Shown piece after piece: positions 44,900 to 55,742 of a DNA stretch of 64,000 nucleotides. Every line of letters begins with the position of its first letter. Within the stretch, counting starts at the first letter, position 1. Location: contig CM037596.1 in the NCBI GenBank assembly GCA_021018995.1, positions 88,915,184-88,979,183 of the forward strand, in the 5' to 3' direction. A program made the position numbers and the translations under genes. The notes beneath the pieces were generated by a model that saw nothing but the letters and a program-made list of their open reading frames with translations, made no database searches and was not told the DNA's origin. Source of the stretch: Chloranthus sessilifolius (Eukaryota; Streptophyta; Magnoliopsida; Chloranthales; Chloranthaceae).

Positions 44900-46397
44900 C
44901 TCTTTCTGGTTCAAAAATACCTTCCTATCTGCCATCTTCTTTGAAAGAAGATTCACCCATCATGTGCAATCCCTTAGGATTATTTATTGGTTGGTTGGGG
45001 AGACTACCCTCCTCCCTTTTAGTCAAAGCATTGGAGAGATGACCAAGCTGGTCCTCAATCTTTTTGATACTCTGGCTATGGGACTGTACAGTCTGTGCTA
45101 AGGAGCTGAGGCTCTGTAATGAGGACATAACTTGCTCCTGAAAGGAAGATGGAGTAGATTTGGGATCTTATGCAGACATATGATTTTGCTGGGCCTTTGG
45201 CTGTTGGGACTGATGATTGGGGGAAAAATTTTGTTGGTACTGTTGGGCTCGTCTATAGGGCATTGCCTACTACTGCTGGGGTTGAGAATGATTATCTTGG
45301 TTCCACCTCAGATTGGGGTGGTTCCTCCATGGATATCCAGCATGTTGCTGCTATTGCTGCCCATAGGACTGAGCTGCAGTGGCATGCTCCATGATGAGAT
45401 CAGGATAAAGACTAGCAAAGGGACAGCCCTTAATGGAGTGTGTGGGGGACTGGCATATCAGACATGCCTCTTGCACCTGTGCAGCTAGAGAGCGCTGTAA
45501 CACACTCACCAATTTATCAAATTGATGTGCCAAACTGTTTATTTTTCTCTCCAGGTCATTACACACATTTAATTCAAACAATTTTCCTTTGGAAGTGGGG
45601 TCTCATGTAACTCCAGCAGCTGGCTCAATATCAGGTTTTGATAGAGCCTCTTGCTAAGTTGAATTTTCACCAATTACATCAAACAACTCCCATGCTTTCT
45701 CATCAGTTTTGTTAAGGAAAGTTCCACCACATGATGCATCCACCAAGGATATGCTTTTAGAATCAATACCTTGATAGAAGCTTTGAACAAGCTACTATCT
45801 AGGTATCTGATGATGTGGGCACTGCCTTAGCAATTCTTTAAATCTCTCCCATGCTTCATGAAAATTTTCAGCTTGGGATTGAGAAAAAGAAATGATGCTC
45901 TTTCTCAGGTGACCTGTCTTGTGTATGGGGAAAATTTTAGCCAAAAATTGTGTTTGCAAATCTTTCCAAGACTGTATGTTATTTGCTGGGAGCGTAGGGA
46001 GCCAAGATCTGGCTCTATCCTTTAATGAAAAAGGAAATAGCTTCAATTTAGTTTCTTCCTCTCCCAGGCCAGCAATATTGAATGTAATGCATAGGCCAAG
46101 GAACTCATCTACATGCTTATATGGGTCTTCCTTACTAAGCCCATGAAAAGATGACAATATTTGAATGGTTGAGGATTTTATTTCATAGTTGCCTTGAACA
46201 ACAGAGAATTGAATGCAAAAGGGGGAAGAATATGCCCCTGGTGCATAGCATTCCTTCAAGGTCTTTTGCTGCTCACCCATTACAAATGGTTCACAATTAA
46301 CTTCTGGTGTGTGTGGGGAATGTCGAGGTCTAAGAAGCCTCTCAACTTCAAGATCTAAAGGGACAATCTCGGGGTTGAGCGATCTTCTACCGAGCAT
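44900..46397 (-). pseudogene. gag: gag pseudogene of gag-only unit 2
   Basis: This is the best-preserved copy of this gag. ATG is at 46397 (MLGRRSLNPEIVPLDLEVER). The capsid core is open to 45795: FHGLSKEDPYKHVDEFLGLC, then KLKLFPFSLKDRARSWLPTL, then AWERFKELLRQCPHHQIPR. A stop-rich section follows to about 45590, then the frame with CLICQSPTHSIKGCPFA (CCHC knuckle, about 45470-45420), and a Gln-rich tail and coiled coil (LSSLAQTVQSHSQSIKKIED) to 44925. Gag alone could package RNA only if pol is supplied by another element. Confidence 0.78.
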
Positions 46398-46836
46398 ACA
46401 CACACAGCAGAACATATTTCAATAAATACAAAAACAAAAACAAAATTTACAGCAAAACTAAAAACAAAAACAAACTGAAACACAGCAGAACTGCGAAATT
46501 TAAAGAATTAGAAAAATCAAGGAGAAGGAAATGCAAACTCAGGCAGATCAGCTCCAGCTGCCATCCATTTTCTCCTCCTTTGGCTACTGCTCCAGATCTG
46601 CAAAAATTCAACAACTGCAATAGTAATTTATTCAAATAGCTAAAAGGCAATGAATAAAAAGAAAAAAAATTTAAAAATACTGCAGCAGTAAAACAAATTT
46701 TCTATACATGTACTACAACAGACATTTATTCAAATTATTTGAATGCAATATATAGATCTAAAACAAAACATCAATAAAAACTAAAGAAAATCAGATCTAC
46801 AAAAAGAAAAACTCAGATCTACTAACTAGATCAAAA

Positions 46837-46855
46837 CTCCCTGGCAACGGCGCCA
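46837..46855 (-). other. Primer binding site (tRNA-Asp type), gag-only unit 2
   Basis: The minus strand reads TGGCGCCGTTGCCAGGGAG, six bases after the LTR3 end. It differs by one base from the expected complement of the tRNA-Asp 3' end. Confidence 0.78.
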
Positions 46856-47634
46856 AAAACTTGTTTGAGATATTTCAGGTGCTAATTATTATTGGTGTGA
46901 CGACCCGGCGTTTCCCTTCGTAAAATATTGGAACCGTCGCGTCGTTGGATCACCTAACATGATCCTTTCATCTATGGGGTCATTTCTTGTACAAAGTTTT
47001 GCAAATGCGGAAGCAATGAATTTACTCTCACAGTTGATAATATGACAAAATAACTGATTTTACTTATCTAAGCAGGAGCTAGTAACAATATAGACAAAAA
47101 TAAAGGATCTGATGTATAGCTTTCCACCAATGACGGCCACCCGTCATGTAAACAATGGAAAGAAAACCTATACATCCTAAAACAAAGTATCTCAAAATAC
47201 TATCTAGAATTTATACAAGTTTATCCCATGTCTCTATCTAAAATTTCTCTCTCTCAATGCAGAAGCCACAAACCTATTTTCGGAAGAAGTCTTCCGCAAA
47301 ATCGTCTTCCTCGTCTTCGTTGTCGTCTTTTTCTTCTTCCTCTTCTGGCACGTATGTAGGGTCCGCTGTGTGCTCAGGATCCGGCTCTACAACTAAGACA
47401 TTGAAGTCGTAGAATGAACTATCATCACAGCTCAGTAGAGAATTGTACATTGTGAATATATCTTATAGATTTCCATATTCTTTTCGAAAGGTAATTAATA
47501 TAAAAGAGTGTACGAAGATATTAAAATGCCAATAAGATAAGATGCTGGCATAATGCATGAACTCATGATATCATGATGTAATAGGTACGAGGAATCAAAT
47601 TGAAACAAACTATACGCGCATAAACAGAAGAATC

Positions 47635-47798
47635 AAGCTCCCGAGTTAGCGGGATCACTTGAATTGAGACAAAATAAGCTCCCGAGTTAGCGGGATCACT
47701 TGAATCGAGACAAAACAAGCTCCCGAGTTAGCGGGATCACTTGCATCAAGAAAAATCAAGCTCCCGAGTTAGCGAGATCACTTGGTACAAGTATACCG
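47635..47798. repeat. 41-bp tandem repeat in the solo LTR
   Basis: Four units beginning AAGCTCCCGAGTTAGCGGG start at 47635, 47676, 47717 and 47758, exactly 41 bp apart. Differences are few. Confidence 0.92.
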
Positions 47799-48569
47799 TC
47801 AATCTCTCGCTTGACGAAAATAGAGCAAGAACGTGTAGAGGAATATCAAGGATATCATATTTGAATAATGCCATGTGCACTATGCATGGATGGTCAAGAA
47901 CTTGCATGCTTAACTAAAATGCAGGAAATGCAGTAAATATAGTAAACAGGGAGAATGAAGTTATGCCTCTGTATATAACAGCTATAGTAGATGTAGATTC
48001 TGCTAACACGTGCTTTTGTTTCAATTCTTCAAAACTAGTATGCAGGTATCATTTATCGTCAACATTGACATGCAATTATTATCAACACAACGGATACTGA
48101 TTCAACTTAACACAATATTTCAAACTTGATCTGGTTTCAAACGTGATATTTATGTTTCAGACTGATTTGGTAGATATATTGTTCTTACTCCAGTGATTAT
48201 CATGTAAGTATTTCGGTATGTTATATATATATATATGGCTCTATTACCTATGCCATGAAAGGAATAAAAACCGAAGATAGATTAACAAATAAATTCCCTA
48301 CCTGTCTATACTTTTACGTGCTTTCATGCCGGGAAGATCATTGCATAATGAGTGCATCAAGTGGCACCTATAGGGTACCTATCATATGTCATATGTATAT
48401 ATTAATGTATATATTTAACGATTAGTATATACATATCAGATGGATTCATGGTTTACCTGAGACCCAAGGTCATATGGGCCATTAATAGACCCAAGGTCCG
48501 TTATGTAAGAAGCACAACCCCAAAAAAATAGACCAAGGTCCATGAGGCACAGCAGTAGCCAACCAAGGG

Positions 48570-48696
48570 TTGCCGTGGCAAGCAGCTTGCCATGGCAAGC
48601 TTATAAGGTTGCCGCGGCAAGCTCACCAGCTGAGCATCTTGCCGTGACAACCTTATAAAGTTGCCGCAGCAAGCCTGAGCACTTGGCTTGCCGTGG
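48570..48696. repeat. Palindrome cluster in the solo LTR
   Basis: Six copies of TTGCCRYGGCAA-like words lie at 48570, 48587, 48609, 48639, 48661 and 48688. The second extends to a perfect 16-bp palindrome (48585-48600), and the third is a perfect 12-bp one. Spacing is irregular. Confidence 0.75.
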
Positions 48697-50060
48697 TTCC
48701 TGCATGGCTTTTCAGTGTTTTGTTGCGCCTTTGAGTTTAGTGCTTTTAACTAAATATTATCCTAGCTTATTACCATAAATTTGATTATAATCTGAGTATA
48801 ATCAGTGCACCATGAAGGAGGTTTGTAGGTTCAGAATGAATTAATCTTCATGACTCTGAATTCAGTGCACCAATCTGCACTCAGACTTCATGTATTCACG
48901 CTAAGCTCAGAGTTGTTGCTTCAAGTCCAACTTAGTATATACGACATTTTTAATGTACATTGGCAGCATACCTTTTTGGTGGATTCGTGGGTACGACCAC
49001 GCCGAAAGTAGATCAGAAGCGAACTCACGACGTCTGCTGACTAGGTGGCACAGAAGTAAGCTTAGTTACACATTTTTGCTCTCATGGTCTGATGACAGTG
49101 TACTAGACTGGTGTTACTATTTTGTTTTTGGTTTTAGGATCAAGTTGCTAGAATTTCATTCAAAACTGAAAGCGGGAAGATGAAGGTAATTAGATTGCCG
49201 TTTATAACCGGTAACTGCACTTTGCGTGCATGAACTCATAACATGACTCATCGAGTCATGGAGTGAAGTTACCATGCAAGCAACTTATAAGCGTCAATAG
49301 GCTGGGCTTTGATACTAAGCTAGCATTTACTTCATACATGTATCCCCTCAAACGACAAATCAGGCATAGTTTGGGTATAAGTCTGGTATATTCTTTTTCA
49401 GTATAAGCCACCACTAAAGTAAATTGAAATACCCAATTAATAAACTCATGGGTAAACTTGTGTATCTATAGCTAAGGCCAACTAGGAATTTATTCCATTC
49501 CAAGCAGCTATACCTGAATTAAGATATTGATAACATACTATATCTAGTGTTTGACATATGCACAATTCAACTTCTATTTGTGTATTTGTGTCTCGTATAT
49601 GGCAACGTCTAACTGGACTTACAATCATATTATAGCATGTGGGTGTCAAATAGGGCATTTATTACAATTGGTGAAGAAAAAATAAAATCAAAGTAAAATA
49701 GAAGATGAAGGAGATGAAAACAGTAAATCTAAAATATACAAACCTGCAAGATACAGGGTCCTTTTGTTGGAAGTTTTAAAAGTAAGAGTTTGTCCCACAG
49801 AAAGTAGTGATCTAAAACCTAATAGGTCGTATAGTAGACCTCCAGATCTGCTACAGATCTGGCAATTCTTACCTATTCTAAGAAAGCAGGGAAAGGAAGA
49901 GAGTTTTTCGGGTGTCACAAGATCTAATCTACAAAACAGAAATATAAAGCTAGATCTACAAGATGAGGAAGATGAATGGTAAATTAAAATATAAATGGGG
50001 AGAAATAGACCACTAGGGACTGGTTCTTATTGCAAAAGAGATCATGATTTGTGGATATCC

Positions 50061-52435
50061 TCATCCACTTGCGTGTCTTCAAGTGTCCTTATCAACAATC
50101 GGTGACGATCAAGCAATTTCTTGATGAGTTTTAGTATAGATATCTGGGCTAAAATCTTTTAGAGATGCCACAGAAGGTCGTATTCTTTCCTTGGCTCGAG
50201 CGCAATTTCTTTGCCTGGCCGACGGGCCTTAGGTGCGGGTGGTTGGAATGGTTGAGGTATAAGAATTGGTGGAGGGATGATGTGAGGTGGTGTAGGCAAG
50301 TTAACTTCTCTTTCTCTCACATTCACCTCTGGTGGTTGTGTGTTTACAAAATCCTTATTTCGAGGAAAAGGTAGAGGCGGGTAATTGGTTCCTGATTTGA
50401 GAATCGGGCAAGTCGGTTGTTGACCAAACCTGATGCAACTTGCCGTAGATGTATTTATAAAATGGTTAAAATTTGAGGTTGGAACGCGTACCTGAATGGT
50501 GCCGCCCCAAAGTGGGAGGTACTGTGTGTAATCTTCCTCTTCTAGGAAAGCAGAGACCAGCATCTCGCACGGGTCAGGATGTTCTTTTGGCTCACTTTTA
50601 GCGAACGCTCGATGGTTATTTCGTTGTCTTGACTTGGGATTTTTTGGATGACACTTACTACCCATGCAGCAATTTGGGCTGCAATATGAACAATGTGATC
50701 TCCATACTCAGGTTTAGAATCAGACAAAGGAAGCGATAATGGTATTGGTTCAGGATTTGGAGGGATTGAAGGCTTTGGTGGGTAACTACAGAGGAATGGT
50801 CTCCTGGCTCTAAAGGAATGAACTCGTATCTGAGTGAATTTTGGATAAGGGGGTGGATTCAGTGAGGCGATACGAGTGATCAAGGCCGAGGGATAAGGGG
50901 GTGAAGGAGCTCTCGCTGGTGGGGTGAAAGTAGTAAAGGGTTGAATGCGAGTGATTAAGGTGGAAGGTTGGAAGGAGGATCTACCGGAGAGATCTACGAT
51001 GGTGACCTAACTCGGTGTAGCTTGGTTGTGGTTGGGTATGGGGTTATTAATGATCCTTAATTTTTTTAGGGTTGGTTATTATTAGCATTAGGATTCCTAA
51101 GTGCTTCCCAATCGATCTAACTTCAGTCATTCATGTCATAGATTATGTCCCTAAGGACCCAGCAGTCTTCTAGGTTGTGTCTCGCATACCGATGGAAGGC
51201 ACAGTATTTACTATAATCTAGATTAGTCGGCCATGTGTGGGTTCTTTCTTGCGGGAATTAGAGGAGATTCTGAGTGTTAAGGAGACGAAAGATGTTAGGA
51301 ATCATATTCGATAAAGGGGGATAGTGTTCCTGCCTCGGCTGGTAGGGCCTCTGGCTAGGTTAAAGTTCTGCAGTGGGGGCACACTATTGTAATTCAGCAC
51401 GTGGGCCGGTCGATTCTACGTCGTGTTCTGATTTTGGTAGCTATTGGGATATTGATTTATATTCTGATACTGGCCCTGATTGTGGTTCTAGCCTTGGTTT
51501 TGGTTTGCATATCTTTGTTGATTAGTGCCTTTGTTTTGGTTTGTGTATCGTTGTTGATTTTGATTTTGCTCGAAGTTTTATGGGTGGAAATTTCTATTCC
51601 CATAGTTTTATCCTTGATTAACAACGGTATTGACCTAGTCGGTTCCTAAGGTTTTCTTATTATTTTCTTATTTTGATTTGCTGAAAGAGCCCTCTTTCGA
51701 TCTGACTATGGAAAGAGCGAGGTCTCTGCCTTAAATGTGTCGCGCTAGTCGGGATGCTCTGGAGTGGAGTGCAGTAACGTCGGGGCATTCACTTATGACA
51801 AGTGCGCTCTTTAACGGTTCTCTAGTGTTATCGATGATAATATCCACCGAATCCTTCTCTTTCATTGAAGTGTCGATCCTAGCAGCAAGTTTTCTTCATT
51901 TGACAATGAAGTCGGTAAATTCTTCATCAGGTCCTTGCTTGGCTGCCATTAGATCGCTGAGACTGGCTATCTCTTGGATCAAGTGCTTATACTGGTCTAG
52001 GAATTGACCGACTAATTTATCGAAGGTTTCTATCTTATAAAGCGGGAGTCCCGCAAACCAATCTAAAGCTTCTCCTTCTAATGAGCGTTGGAAATAGTGA
52101 ATGAGAAGTCTTTGATTATCACATATGGGCCGACAATCATTACAAAAGAGGGCCAAGTGATGATTCAAATTTCTCGTGCCATTATATTTTGTAAATCTCG
52201 GTGGCTTAAATCCTATTGGTAAATTAAACTCGACGTCTCGGCAAAATTTGTCGAATCCGAATGAGTGACTGGGGCACTCTCTCTTGGCCATATATTCATC
52301 GAGCATTTTAGGGAGATCTTTGATTTTACTGGTACTGTCTTTTGGAGCGACCCGTGAGCAAACCTTGTCTAAAGAGTCATCGTTAAAGAATGTGTGAGCA
52401 GGTTGTCTCAATGGTGTGGCGCGGGCTGACACCAT
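50061..52435 (-). pseudogene. gag: gag of a truncated second Tat-type element
   Basis: The best frame (52435-51896) has FNLPIGFKPPRFTKYNGTRN, HHLALFCNDCRPICDNQRLL, FQRSLEGEALDWFAGLP and FVGQFLDQYKH-like capsid features of Tat gag. After a stop it continues to about 51668, then a Gln/Asn-rich stretch (51600-51430). A knuckle-like CAFHRYARHNLEDCWVLRD follows near 51200-51140, then proline-rich spacer frames to 50159. The region ends near 50060 against LTR3. Protease and pol are missing, so the element is truncated. Confidence 0.72.
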
Positions 52436-52915
52436 GCTCGGGGTAGGAGGTGGCCTCTCTTGTCGCTCTTGTTCTTCTGAAAATTATCGTGACCTAATGG
52501 TTTCTTATGCGGCGGCCAACCCTCGAAGCAATTCTTCAGAGTCGTCGTCTCCTCTTTGTATTCTTTGAATACTAAGTTCTACAATCTGTTCAGTGGTGAG
52601 GTTTTGTCTGATGTTACAGTCTCTCCCATTATGATTATTACCGGTGTGTGGGGTGGAGAAGGGATTTTCCTGCTCGCCGGCCATATTAATCTTAGGTTGT
52701 CGTGGGCTGGAATTGTGAAATGGTTCCTCTTCATACGTGGGGTTGTTATGATATCTTCACAATGGTGGGTCTCCTAAACTCACTCTTCGTATATCAGACA
52801 TCTCGAGTCTTTGACGAAGACTTATATATATATAAGGGAATCTTAATGACACGATGGAAAGAAAAATAGGGGGATAAGATGAAAACTAACTATCTAGAAA
52901 AATAATTTGTAAAAG

Positions 52916-52934
52916 TGTCCCATCGAGATCGCCA
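52916..52934 (-). other. Primer binding site of the second Tat element
   Basis: The minus strand reads TGGCGATCTCGATGGGACA, six bases from the LTR start at 52941. It is similar to the PBS of the Ogre-like element. Confidence 0.6.
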
Positions 52935-53395
52935 GTCTATTGGTGCGCACTTTTTCTGGGTTCCTCTCGGTCCCTGTTGAATCAGTGGCTCCAATTCTGT
53001 CCAAGTGGACTCTAGCGATGCAGTGTTTGGAGTGTTAGAAGTAAAGGGTTTTCTAGGAAGGTTCCTATTTTGTTGCGATCGCCAGCTGCAGATATTTAAC
53101 GACGTTGCAACACGTCAATGATCATGCTTTGGAGCAGGTATGGGTTACTTCTATATTGAATCGTCCGCCTGGGAACGTCAGCAGCTATGTCTTTTCTTAT
53201 AATTTAGATAGTTTGATCTTTCTTCCCTCTCTGTTATTGTTATAGCTCTGATCAGTTTAGACTTCCCGGTTCTGCTATAAGTTTAGTTATGTGGAAATTT
53301 ATTACAGTTTATTTAATCTAATATTCTAATTCTGTCAGGAGTCTAATTAATTTTAGTTTCCTAGCACTTTTATAATTCTAATTAACATAATATCC

Positions 53396-53808
53396 TAATA
53401 CTACTAAAAGTCCAATTAACATCGATCTCCTAATTGTACTAGGAATGCAGGTGTATTAATTTTAATGAAATATTAGTTAAACTACACATCCTAATTATAC
53501 TGAAATTCTAATTTGAGCGAGTATGCTAGTTGTATTCTAATTAAATCAAGTATAACAGTCTTACCAAAATTCTAACTAAAATCGAGAACTAATTTTACTA
53601 GCATAATACTACTAAAAGTCCAATTAACATCGATCTCCTAATTGTACTAGGAATGCAGGTGTATTAATTTTAATGAAATATTAGTTAAACTACACATCCT
53701 AATTATACTGAAATTCTAATTTGAGCGAGTATGCTAGTTGTATTCTAATTAAATCAAGTATAACAGTCTTACCAAAATTCTAACTAAAATCGAGAACTAA
53801 TTTTACTA
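53396..53808. repeat. 208-bp exact tandem duplication
   Basis: Bases 53396-53600 and 53604-53808 are identical by eye over about 205 bp. The lack of differences means the duplication is much younger than the surrounding decayed element, or that this is an assembly artefact. Confidence 0.9.
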
Positions 53809-55222
53809 AAATTTTAATTTAAGCAATGAATTAATCAGACTGAAATTCTAATTAGAGCAAGAAATTAACCAATTAAAATCTGATTTAAAAAAATAAATCA
53901 ATCATACTAAAATCTAATTAACTTAATTAATTATTTATGCTGAAATGAAATAAATCTACTAGTTAATTATACTAAAACATAAGAAAAGCAATTAATTAAT
54001 TATAAAATTAAAAAAAAAAAGGGTTTGGGGCCTACTAAGCTAAAGAGGATTGGCCTCATTCTCGAGTACCCTCCGTAAGCTCCCTTTGGCAAATCGGGTG
54101 GCTGAGATTGAAGATAAATTGGATTTATGATGATAAAAAAGTATTTTTAGATTTTTCAGAGTCGATTTCGGAGTAATAATTATGGATTAAATTATGAATT
54201 AAAATTATAAAAACTAAAATTAATATTTAGGATTTTTAGAAATATTAAACTAAGAAATTACATTAAAGTTTTAATTTCTAGGACTTAATTCGGGTCCGAA
54301 ATCTGGAAATCAGACCGTATGATTAAGGACTAGTTCTAGAATCCAAGGATTAGAATCAGAAATTAATGATAGGACTGGAGATTGAGATTTTAGAATGGAA
54401 TTAAAGCCTAGGGTCGATAAATTAGACCATCAGATTAAGGACTGGTTCTAAATTCGAAAAACTAGAATTAGACATAAAAATCACGGTCTAAAAAAAAAGG
54501 TGCTACGGTCTCGGACCTATAGTTAAAACTAATAATTAAAACTAAGAGAAATATCCTAAGTCTAAAACTAAGATTTTTACCTAGGACCGGGGCTGTGGAG
54601 AGAAATCATCGAAGGTTCAAAGTTTGAATCTCCAAATCATGACTAGATTGCTCTGTGGGTTTGTCCTCGGAGTTCTCTGGTTTCGGAATCCCAAAAAAAA
54701 TCTATTCTCTCTCGAAAAATTGTCCAGCCTCTAGGGTGAATTAAGAAAAAAATCTTTTATAGCTTTTTTCTAATTAAACACCCTGTTTCAGACATTTAAG
54801 TAAATTGCGTGCCAGTTTTCCAGTGCTTAATCGCTTTGAGTCAATCATCGACTCAGTGAGCGACCGGCTGACATGCTCAGCAAGTTTTCTTGTCCTAATA
54901 GCGTTAGAACTAATTGTGCACCCAGTTTAGGGTGCGTAATCCAATTAAGCGCCACTCTCAAAGCGTTTAATCAAGGAAACTTAGGGGTCAAGGACAGTGA
55001 GGCTAGACCAGTGTAGCCAATTGCACGGTGGTGATGTGGCGCTTAATCTGATCGCGTGTCTCATTATAGACGCATGATCAAATCTGGAGATGGTCTAGGG
55101 CAAGGAAGTTTGGTCTGAGAAGGGACTGATTGCGCGCTTGTGATTTGGCATGCAATCGAATTGAGCGCTTGGTTTTATGCGCTTAATTCGGGGTTGTCCG
55201 GGTCCAGGTCAGGCTTGAAATG

Positions 55223-55663
55223 GTAGACTATTGTTTCAGTCTACATTTTGACTATATACTATTGTTTCAGTATATAGTCTCCCTACGTTGGGATTTGAGC
55301 CATAGAGCTATTGTTTCAGCCATGTACTATTATTTCAGTGCATGGTTCCCATGTCAGGGGTATGGGGCCTGAGCCACAGAACTATCGTTTTAGCCTATGT
55401 TCAACCATATACTATTGTTTCAGCATATGGTTCTATATCTAGGTTAGGGTTTGATATGCAAGACTATTGTTTCAGTCTGTTTTCTGACTATATACTATTG
55501 TTTCTATATCTAGGATATGAGTCACAGAGCTATTGTTTCAACATGTATTCAGCCATGTACTACTATTTCAGTGCATGGTTCCCACGCCGGGGGTATGAGG
55601 CTTGAGCCACAGAACTATTGTTTCAGCCTGTGTTCAGCCATATACTATTGTTTCAGCATATGG
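55223..55663. repeat. Stem-loop array with constant loop and changing stems
   Basis: Twelve copies of ATTGTTTC or close variants are flanked by inverted arms. Loops start near 55230, 55261, 55310, 55329, 55384, 55414, 55466, 55497, 55532, 55562, 55617 and 55647. Arms include GTAGACT with AGTCTAC, ACTATATACT with AGTATATAGT, CCATATACT with AGCATATGG, CATGTACT with AGTGCATG, and CACAG with CTGTG. Stem sequence changes while pairing is kept. Confidence 0.8.
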
Positions 55664-55742
55664 TCCTATATCAGGGCAATGAGGTCAAAGGTTGAATGAA
55701 CAAATTTGTATATTCTGAGAGGGCAAAACGAGAGTGTCTATA

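Larger units (their letters stand above)
46896..49666 (+). mobile_element. Solo LTR, 2771 bp
   Basis: It starts TGTGACGACCCGGCG and ends TTTATTACA, with ATTGG on both sides (46891-46895 and 49667-49671). LTR2 (5286-5300) shows the unoccupied site with one ATTGG. No PBS, purine tract or second LTR lies inside, so it looks like the product of LTR-LTR recombination. Length and the TGTGACGACCC start recall Tekay/Del chromovirus LTRs, but that is only inference. The strand is chosen from that start. Confidence 0.82.
46862..50060 (-). mobile_element. LTR3 (5' LTR) of gag-only tandem, interrupted and truncated
   Basis: Host pieces are 46862-46895 and 49667-50060; the middle is a solo LTR. The sequence aligns with 5271-5690 of LTR2 up to GATTTGTGGATAT, then loses similarity. 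The remaining 1.8 kb expected from LTR2 is not found, so the right side was lost when the neighbouring Tat element joined. Confidence 0.78.
52941..55742 (-). mobile_element. LTR of the second Tat element
   Basis: The left end is TGGTGCGCAC beside the PBS. The right end is placed at TGTCTATA, because the minus strand there reads TATAGACACTCTCG, like the TGTAGACACCC start of the Ogre-like LTR with one changed base. The length of about 2.8 kb is an estimate, since no second copy is present. It holds a 208-bp duplication, an AT-rich middle, and a stem-loop array near its outer end. A possible TATA box (minus strand TATAAAAG) lies at 54754-54761. Confidence 0.55.

Noticed and set aside
46896..49666. 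A complete small retrotransposon instead of a solo LTR
   Set aside because: The start sequence does not recur near the end, and no PBS or purine tract is visible between the termini.
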